Origin: an uncultured Selenomonadales bacterium
Lineage (GTDB): Bacteria; Bacillota; Negativicutes; Selenomonadales; Selenomonadaceae
Direction: 5' to 3'
NCBI GenBank assembly: GCA_937910665.1
Contig: CALEPR010000070.1
Location: forward strand, 1 to 18,975
Length of the DNA: 18,975 nucleotides
The notes beneath the pieces are model-generated. The model was given only the letters and a program-made list of their open reading frames with translations. It did not search any database and was not told where the DNA came from. Shown in pieces: positions 14,622-18,975 of this stretch. Positions within the stretch are counted from its first letter, which is position 1, and the number at the start of each line of letters is the position of its first letter. A program made the translations under genes and the position numbers.

Positions 14622-15200
14622 TTACCACTTGCGCTGGACGTAATCAAAAGTCCATTTTGCAGTTACAGGCTGTGTCCAAAGGTGTCCGGGAACACCGGTA
14701 TCTTCATCAGTGTGAAGTGCATAACCTTCCGGTGCGTGGAATTTAAATTCACAAATGTATTTGCCTGTGCCTTGCATTTTTACATTTGCGCCGTAATGAG
14801 GTCCATCATCCGCGCTCATCGGCATAAAGGTTCCTTCGATAGGCGTACCGATCGGGTTGCCTTTCTTGTCAACTTTGGTAAATTTGTACTCGACGCGCAT
14901 ATAGGGAATCCAATCGCCGACGCCAAAACCGCATTCATTACCTTCAGTTGCGTGAATATCGGTTTCAATGTGAATATCAGCTTGATCAGGAGAAAGCATC
15001 ATGCCCTGAGGCTCCATAGGAACCGGCTGGAAATAAACCAAAGCAACTTTGAAATGATTTACAGTGTCCTCGAACTCATCGCCGGTCTCATAAGGAATAG
15101 GATATTCAGTAAAAGCCAGCGCATTAGGATTGAACGCAACCAGACTGAACGCCGCCGCCCCTGCCGCGACTAAAGTTTTGAGTTTTTTAGATACAAACAT
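14622..15200 (-). CDS. P19/Tp34-family periplasmic iron-binding protein
   Basis: 192 residues with a Sec signal peptide (about 1-29, cleavage after NALA) and a cupredoxin-like periplasmic domain. The match to Campylobacter P19 is close in the metal-site regions: YFQPVPMEPQGM, ADIHIETDIHA (His76, His78, His83), GTFMPMSADDGPHYGANV (His135) and HTDEDTGV. In P19 a Met and several His ligands bind copper near an iron site at the dimer interface, and equivalent residues are present here. It is thought to deliver iron to the adjacent FTR1 permease. ATG at 15200 has AGGAG about 13 bases upstream, which is long. It follows the FTR1 gene with a 98-base gap holding a repeat. Confidence 0.92.
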   Translation of the reverse strand: MFVSKKLKTLVAAGAAAFSLVAFNPNALAFTEYPIPYETGDEFEDTVNHFKVALVYFQPVPMEPQGMMLSPDQADIHIETDIHATEGNECGFGVGDWIPYMRVEYKFTKVDKKGNPIGTPIEGTFMPMSADDGPHYGANVKMQGTGKYICEFKFHAPEGYALHTDEDTGVPGHLWTQPVTAKWTFDYVQRKW

Positions 15201-15223
15201 TTTAAAAAAACATCTCCTTAAAT

Positions 15224-15298
15224 TTAGTTTATAGTTTATAGTTGTTAGTGGTCAGTTGAAAAATTTTTTTCTAACAGCTAACAACTAATTACTAGCGT
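15224..15298. repeat. Intergenic hairpin repeat, copy D
   Basis: On the - strand TAGTTGTTAG pairs perfectly with CTAACAACTA, enclosing GTTAGAAAAA/TTTTTCAAC, so a long hairpin can form in the leader of the P19 gene. The 16-mer CTAACAGCTAACAACT is shared exactly with copy C (16508-16596). Confidence 0.65.
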
Positions 15299-16498
15299 TT
15301 AACTGTTGACGACTGCCGCTTGTCTTTTCCTGTAAAGTATCGCCGCAATTCCCACGACTAACAGAGCAACTTGTACCCCGAAAGTTTCGACAGTAGGATA
15401 AATTCCAAGCACATCGATTGTCGGAATTGGAATTGATTCAATCTGCGTCTGTGCAAAAACTCCGCCTTCTTGAAGTTCGCGAATACCGCCGCCTGCAAAA
15501 GTTACAGCCAACAGATACATCAAAACACTTGTGAACAGGAAGAAAGGTTTCAGCGGAATCCTCAACACACCATGTTGCATAGCGAAGAACAAAGCCGCAA
15601 TTACAACGCAACCTGCTCCGAATCCATACCAGATCATATCAACATCAGTAGCTGTATTGTTGAAAAGTGCCTGATAGAATAAAATAACCTCCGCACCTTC
15701 GCGATAAACCGCCAAGAACGCCGCCAAAGCCAAAGCCTTCGCCTTGCCGGTTGTCATGGACTTATCAACCATACCTTGAATATAATTTTTCCAAACTTTA
15801 GCGTCGGCTTTTCCGCCGAGCCAAGCAGAAGTAGCAAGCAGAACAAAGACAGCAAACAAAGCCGTCGCGCCTTCCAAGACTTCGCGCCCCGCACCTGCGG
15901 CAGTCGATTCAAAAATCGTGGCGAAAAGGTAGGCAGTAATAAAGCTGAAAATAATAGCCGCGATCATAGCATTATAAACAGTGTCGAGAAATTTTTCATT
16001 GCCGCTTTTCTTCAGATAGGCAATAATGGCAACCAAAACCAAAATAGCCTCCAAGCCTTCGCGAATCAAAATCAAAAATGCAGGAAAGAAAGATGCCCAA
16101 CCACCTTCATCGCCATGTGCTCCCGACATAGCCTCAACATTATCGTTAACCATTTCGATTAAAGTTTTAGCTTCAGCCTGAACTTCCTCAAGTGACGCAC
16201 CAGCCAGCATAGCTTTTTTGACTTTGTAAAATTGGTATTCAGTGACACCGACAGCCTTGCCTGAAACAGTTACGCGCAATGAACCTTCAAGACCTTCCTT
16301 TTCATAAATGCCATAATAAGCGTCATTTATTTTATCTTTCGCGGCGTGACCGTCGCCGGTCTTGTAAATTTCCACTGCCTCATTGACAGTAGACTCAATG
16401 CGTTTAGCTAATTCCTGCCATTTAGGTGCGGCGTTTACCTGTGTGAACTGCGTAAAAAATATCAATCCCAAAAGCGTTACAAAAAAAATTTTCCTCAC
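15299..16498 (-). CDS. FTR1-family iron permease
   Basis: 399 residues. A signal peptide (cleavage near VNAA) is followed by a periplasmic helical domain of about 110 residues, then seven membrane helices. Three R-E-x-x-E motifs are present: REGLE (146-150), REVLE (205-209) and REGAE (266-270). The first two match the paired REXXE motifs needed for iron passage in yeast Ftr1p and bacterial EfeU. The substrate is probably iron delivered by the P19 protein encoded next. The start is GTG at 16498, with GAGG 9 bases before it. It belongs to the cluster that begins at the Fur-box promoter upstream of exbB. Confidence 0.93.
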   Translation of the reverse strand: MRKIFFVTLLGLIFFTQFTQVNAAPKWQELAKRIESTVNEAVEIYKTGDGHAAKDKINDAYYGIYEKEGLEGSLRVTVSGKAVGVTEYQFYKVKKAMLAGASLEEVQAEAKTLIEMVNDNVEAMSGAHGDEGGWASFFPAFLILIREGLEAILVLVAIIAYLKKSGNEKFLDTVYNAMIAAIIFSFITAYLFATIFESTAAGAGREVLEGATALFAVFVLLATSAWLGGKADAKVWKNYIQGMVDKSMTTGKAKALALAAFLAVYREGAEVILFYQALFNNTATDVDMIWYGFGAGCVVIAALFFAMQHGVLRIPLKPFFLFTSVLMYLLAVTFAGGGIRELQEGGVFAQTQIESIPIPTIDVLGIYPTVETFGVQVALLVVGIAAILYRKRQAAVVNS

Positions 16499-16507
16499 TA
16501 CTTATAA

Positions 16508-16596
16508 CCTCGCAGTTTGTTTAGTTTTTAGTTGTTCAGTTGTCGGTCTTTAGAAAAATCCTAACAGCTAACAACTTTGTAACTAACTACTAAAAA
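16508..16596. repeat. Intergenic hairpin repeat, copy C
   Basis: Contains TTTAGTTTTTAGTTGTTCAG, CTAACAGCTAACAACT and AACTAACTACTA. AGTTGTT/AACAACT arms can pair across the centre. It fills the gap between the small TonB-domain gene and FTR1. Confidence 0.65.
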
Positions 16597-16940
16597 TCGC
16601 TCGCCTTGAAGGTAATCATATACCAAACCTCAACAGGTTTACCTTTCTTGTCAGAGGCAGGAGTAAATTCCCACTTTGCGGCGGCTTCCATAGCAATTTT
16701 GTCAACCTTCGGGCTGCCGGATGAACGCATGATAACAGTTTTAATAACTTTGCCATCAGTATCGACAGTCGCGGAAATAGTCACTGTGCCGTGATAGTTC
16801 AAATTTTTCTCAATGTCCTTAGGATAGACTTTCGACTGTTCGATAGGCACAGCGTCTTGAACGTCCTTCGCCTCAGAAATTGAAAATTGTACCGTGATAA
16901 TTGTTATCACCGCGAAGGCAAAAGCCAACAATTTTTTCAT
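16590..16940 (-). CDS. Short secreted TonB C-terminal domain protein
   Basis: 116 residues: a signal peptide or anchor (MKKLLAFAFAVITIITVQFS, possible cleavage SEA/KD), a very short linker, and a TonB C-terminal domain (about 45-116) with GTVTISATVDTDGKVIKTVI, SGSPKVDKIAMEAAAKWEF and the family ending VWYMITFKASDF. It lacks the long proline-rich spacer of a normal TonB, so it could not easily cross the periplasm. If the signal is cleaved it would be a free periplasmic domain. Ribosome site AAAGGAGTG precedes the ATG. It is encoded between a full-length tonB and FTR1. It may be an accessory or substitute TonB domain for this system; its exact job is unknown. Confidence 0.8.
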   Translation of the reverse strand: MKKLLAFAFAVITIITVQFSISEAKDVQDAVPIEQSKVYPKDIEKNLNYHGTVTISATVDTDGKVIKTVIMRSSGSPKVDKIAMEAAAKWEFTPASDKKGKPVEVWYMITFKASDF

Positions 16941-16958
16941 AAAAAAACACTCCTTTAA

Positions 16959-17025
16959 TTTTAGTTTATAGTTTTCGGTTGTTAGTTTTTAGATTTTTTT
17001 ATTTTAACAACTCAATAACTATCTG
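16959..17025. repeat. Intergenic repeat, copy B
   Basis: Contains TTTTAGTTTATAGTTTTCGG, GTTGTTAGTTTTTAG, TTTAACAACTCAATAACTA, in the same order as the other copies. GTTGTTA and TAACAAC can pair. Confidence 0.6.
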
Positions 17026-17700
17026 CTAGAAATCCTGCGGCTTAAATTCAATGGTGGTTTTAATCTCCTTCGCCTGTCCGCTTGAATCGGTGAAAGGTTC
17101 AAAAATCCAACGCATCGCCGCCGCCTCAGATAAAATATCAATTAAGTTCCCGCCTTCATCAGTGCCGCCGCCGCGACGAATTTCAACATTTTTAACTAAG
17201 CCGTCAGTCCCAATAGTCACAGCCAGAACAACTTTGCCGGCTTTCAATGCGCGACTTTCAGCGATAGTTCCTGCGCTCATCAATTCTGCAATGACATCTC
17301 GCGGCAAAACTTTGGAAATAACTTTCAGCTTGAATTTTGAATCGTCGTCCGAATTGGTTTTAGGAGCGACAGGTTTATCAGTTGAAGTTTTCTGCGGCGC
17401 AGGTGTGACAGATTCAGGCGGCGTTTCATGCAGAATAGGTTGAGGAATTGCAGGAATTTCTATCGGTGGAAAAACAATTTCAGGAAAAGTTTCGGCAGGC
17501 GCAGAAATTTCCTGAACAGCTTCAGCAGCGTCTGTTGTATCTTCAAACCATTCAATTTCCTGCAAATTATCTTCCTTGACTTCGGCGGCTGAACCAGTCC
17601 AAGTTGAGGACACGACGAAGACCGCTCCCAGATTTATGACAATGGCAAGCAAAATTATTCTCTGCCAGTTAGGTCGATACTTTTTCAAAAAACTTCCCAC
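17026..17700 (-). CDS. tonB: TonB energy-transducing protein
   Basis: 224 residues with an N-terminal membrane anchor (WQRIILLAIVINLGAVFVVSS). A long acidic and proline-rich spacer follows (about 45-115, with repeated PAIPQP, TPPES and APQK elements), then a C-terminal TonB domain (about 125-224) with GKVVLAVTIGTDGLVKNVEI and the ending TIEFKPQDF. TonB carries energy from ExbB-ExbD to outer-membrane receptors. No receptor gene lies in the window. The start is uncertain: GTG at 17700 is the first in frame, but TTG at 17688 is better placed behind AAGGTGG. It follows exbD after a gap holding a repeat. Confidence 0.88.
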   Translation of the reverse strand: MGSFLKKYRPNWQRIILLAIVINLGAVFVVSSTWTGSAAEVKEDNLQEIEWFEDTTDAAEAVQEISAPAETFPEIVFPPIEIPAIPQPILHETPPESVTPAPQKTSTDKPVAPKTNSDDDSKFKLKVISKVLPRDVIAELMSAGTIAESRALKAGKVVLAVTIGTDGLVKNVEIRRGGGTDEGGNLIDILSEAAAMRWIFEPFTDSSGQAKEIKTTIEFKPQDF

Positions 17701-17713
17701 CTTTCCACTTAAA

Positions 17714-17764
17714 TTTTTTAGTTTACAGTTTTTTTCTAATTACTAACAAACTTTGCAACTAACT
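17714..17764. repeat. Intergenic repeat, copy A (short)
   Basis: Contains TTTTTTAGTTTACAGTTTTT, CTAATTACTAACAAACTTTG and AACTAACTGC, a shortened form of copies B-D. Its right end includes the exbD stop codon. Confidence 0.5.
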
Positions 17765-18175
17765 GCTTCCCTTCAATTCAGTGGCAATCGAAATATTTCT
17801 CACGCCGGACTTTTTTAAAATATCCAGAACCTCGACAACAGTTTCATACCTCGCCGACTTATCACCCATCAGCACAAAATTTGCGTCGCTGTCCTCAGTC
17901 AATTTTTGATTTACCAACTCAGGCAGTTGCTTTTTAAAAATCGGCTTGTCATCAAAATGCAATTCGCCATTTTCGCTAACCGTGACAGAAATAACATTCG
18001 GCTTGGTCTCCTGTTTAGCACCTTCAGACTGCGGCAGATTGACGTTAAAATTATTGGTCTGCACCATATAAATTGTACTCAACATAAAGAACACCAGCAG
18101 GAACAGCATTATGTCAATCATCGGAATGATCATAACCAGCGGCTGTTCATTTTTTCTGAAATCGCGTCTTTTCAT
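17759..18175 (-). CDS. exbD: Biopolymer transport protein ExbD
   Basis: 138 residues: a short cytoplasmic N-terminus, one membrane helix PMIDIMLFLLVFFMLS with the essential proton-path Asp at position 21 (Asp25 in E. coli), and a periplasmic domain ending in the typical pattern YETVVEVLDILKKSGVRNISI. It works with ExbB as the proton-driven motor for TonB. Its ATG follows the exbB TGA with no gap (TGAATG), so the two are translationally coupled. Confidence 0.95.
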   Translation of the reverse strand: MKRRDFRKNEQPLVMIIPMIDIMLFLLVFFMLSTIYMVQTNNFNVNLPQSEGAKQETKPNVISVTVSENGELHFDDKPIFKKQLPELVNQKLTEDSDANFVLMGDKSARYETVVEVLDILKKSGVRNISIATELKGSS

Positions 18176-18784
18176 TCAGCTATCCTTTCTGCCAAAATGT
18201 GCGAGTACGATATTAACAGTTTTTTCCAATTCAGTCAGAGTTTCATCAAGTTTCTGTGCAAAGTAAGTGTGAACAATCAACGCGAAGATAGCGACGCACA
18301 AGCCGGTAGCAGTAGCAATTAAAGCCTCACCAATTCCGCCTGTGATAGCAAGTGGTTGCCCTGCCTGAATACTGAAAATATTAAAACTTTCAATCATACC
18401 TGAGATAGTACCGAGCAGACCAAGCAAAGGCGACAGCGTGACAATCATCGACAAATAATTTAATCTTGCGCGGAGTTTCATAGCCTGTTCACTGTATTCA
18501 GTTTCAAGAGCGAGTTCGACATTTTCTCTGTGCGTGGCTGCAAGTACTCCGCTGAAAGCAACTTTGCCGAAAGAACTTTTTTCAGCGTAACAAAAATTGG
18601 CAACTTCGTCCAACGACTGAGTTTTTACCTTGTCAGCCAGTGACATCAAAAATTTTTCTTCACCTTGCCGCGCATAGCTGAAAAAAACATATCGCTCAAT
18701 CCCGATAACGGCGACGGCGACAGAGCAGACAACCAGCAAGTACATCACCGGACCGCCTTTAGCGAAAACTTCTACAAAATCCAA
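18176..18784 (-). CDS. exbB: ExbB/TolQ-family proton channel protein
   Basis: 202 residues with three membrane helices: VMYLLVVCSVAVAVIGIERYVFF near the N-terminus, YLSMIVTLSPLLGLLGTISGMI in the middle, and GGIGEALIATATGLCVAIFALIVHTYF, which carries the MotA/TolQ/ExbB signature with its conserved Thr. It forms the motor that energises TonB together with ExbD. The start is TTG at 18784, with AGGAG 8 bases upstream. It is the first gene of the iron cluster and is directly behind a promoter with a Fur-like box. TolQ of a Tol-Pal system is the alternative, but the iron genes around it favour ExbB. Confidence 0.93.
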   Translation of the reverse strand: MDFVEVFAKGGPVMYLLVVCSVAVAVIGIERYVFFSYARQGEEKFLMSLADKVKTQSLDEVANFCYAEKSSFGKVAFSGVLAATHRENVELALETEYSEQAMKLRARLNYLSMIVTLSPLLGLLGTISGMIESFNIFSIQAGQPLAITGGIGEALIATATGLCVAIFALIVHTYFAQKLDETLTELEKTVNIVLAHFGRKDS

Positions 18785-18810
18785 ACTACAAACTCCTAAC
18801 CAAATAAAAA

Positions 18811-18825
18811 TGATAACTAATATCA
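18811..18825. promoter_or_regulatory. Fur-box-like operator upstream of exbB
   Basis: TGATAACTAATATCA matches the 7-1-7 Fur core TGATAATnATTATCA at 12 of 14 positions. It covers the predicted transcription start of the exbB promoter, a typical place for iron-dependent repression. Confidence 0.7.
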
Positions 18826-18832
18826 GTTTTGG

Positions 18833-18861
18833 ATTATAGCACAGTGCAAAAATAAAAACAA
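18833..18861 (-). promoter_or_regulatory. Promoter of the exbB-exbD-tonB iron cluster
   Basis: On the - strand, TTGTTT (18856-18861), exactly 17 bases, and a perfect TATAAT (18833-18838). The start is expected near 18826, at the edge of the Fur-like box. Confidence 0.8.
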
Positions 18862-18928
18862 TACCGAAAAAATTTTTTAAAAATCTAGGGGCGTTTAATA
18901 AAATTTTTTATTTAAAAATAGGTAGTGT

Positions 18929-18967
18929 AAAATAGTTTGTGTAAGTGGATTATGCAAACTATTTTTT
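18929..18967. terminator. Hairpin terminator at the right edge
   Basis: AAAATAGTTTG and CAAACTATTTT form a perfect 11-bp stem with a 15-base loop, followed by a T-run on the + strand and preceded by an A-run. It probably ends a - strand gene that lies beyond the window, isolating the exbB promoter from it. Confidence 0.65.
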
Positions 18968-18975
18968 ATGGAGTG

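Noticed and set aside
14404..17764. CRISPR array formed by the TAGTT-rich repeats
   Set aside because: Copies are imperfect, lie one per gene gap, and lack evenly spaced unique spacers or cas genes.

Overview
The window reads as two bacterial segments that meet at a tRNA-Gly gene. Positions 1-5300 are visibly GC-rich and hold mostly + strand housekeeping genes: the 3' part of dnaA, then a translationally coupled FHA protein / SEDS glycosyltransferase (FtsW/RodA) / class B penicillin-binding protein operon, and a convergent gene of unknown function. Positions 5370-18975 are visibly AT-rich and almost entirely on the - strand. They hold an RND efflux pair (AcrA/AcrB type) and a large iron-uptake cluster. 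RND pumps and TonB-ExbB-ExbD need an outer membrane, while the strong GGAGG-type ribosome sites and the frequent TTG/GTG starts look like Firmicutes. A diderm Firmicute (Negativicutes) is therefore my best guess for the right part. The left part looks like a GC-richer Firmicute. The composition switch falls at the tRNA, and a perfect 38-bp palindrome forms the left end of the window, so the contig may be chimeric.

The iron cluster is transcribed right to left: exbB-exbD-tonB, a second small TonB-domain protein, an FTR1 permease, a P19 (Tp34-type) periplasmic iron protein, a DUF2318 membrane Fe-S protein, a small cytochrome-like membrane protein, and two FtsX-type ABC permeases. This matches the Campylobacter P19/FTR1 gene set, but the ABC ATPase and the thioredoxin-like partners are absent from the window. 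A good sigma-70 promoter with a 12/14 match to the Fur 7-1-7 box lies just upstream of exbB. Five gaps in the cluster carry variants of one AT-rich, hairpin-forming repeat.

The most interesting element is at 11243-11583, between the two permease genes. It has a 29-residue membrane peptide with a perfect ribosome site, a convergent antisense promoter, a shared terminator hairpin, and a direct repeat. One repeat copy covers the peptide's ribosome site and start codon; the other lies at the 5' end of the antisense RNA. This is the layout of the Fst/par type I toxin-antitoxin loci, here found inside an iron-uptake operon.
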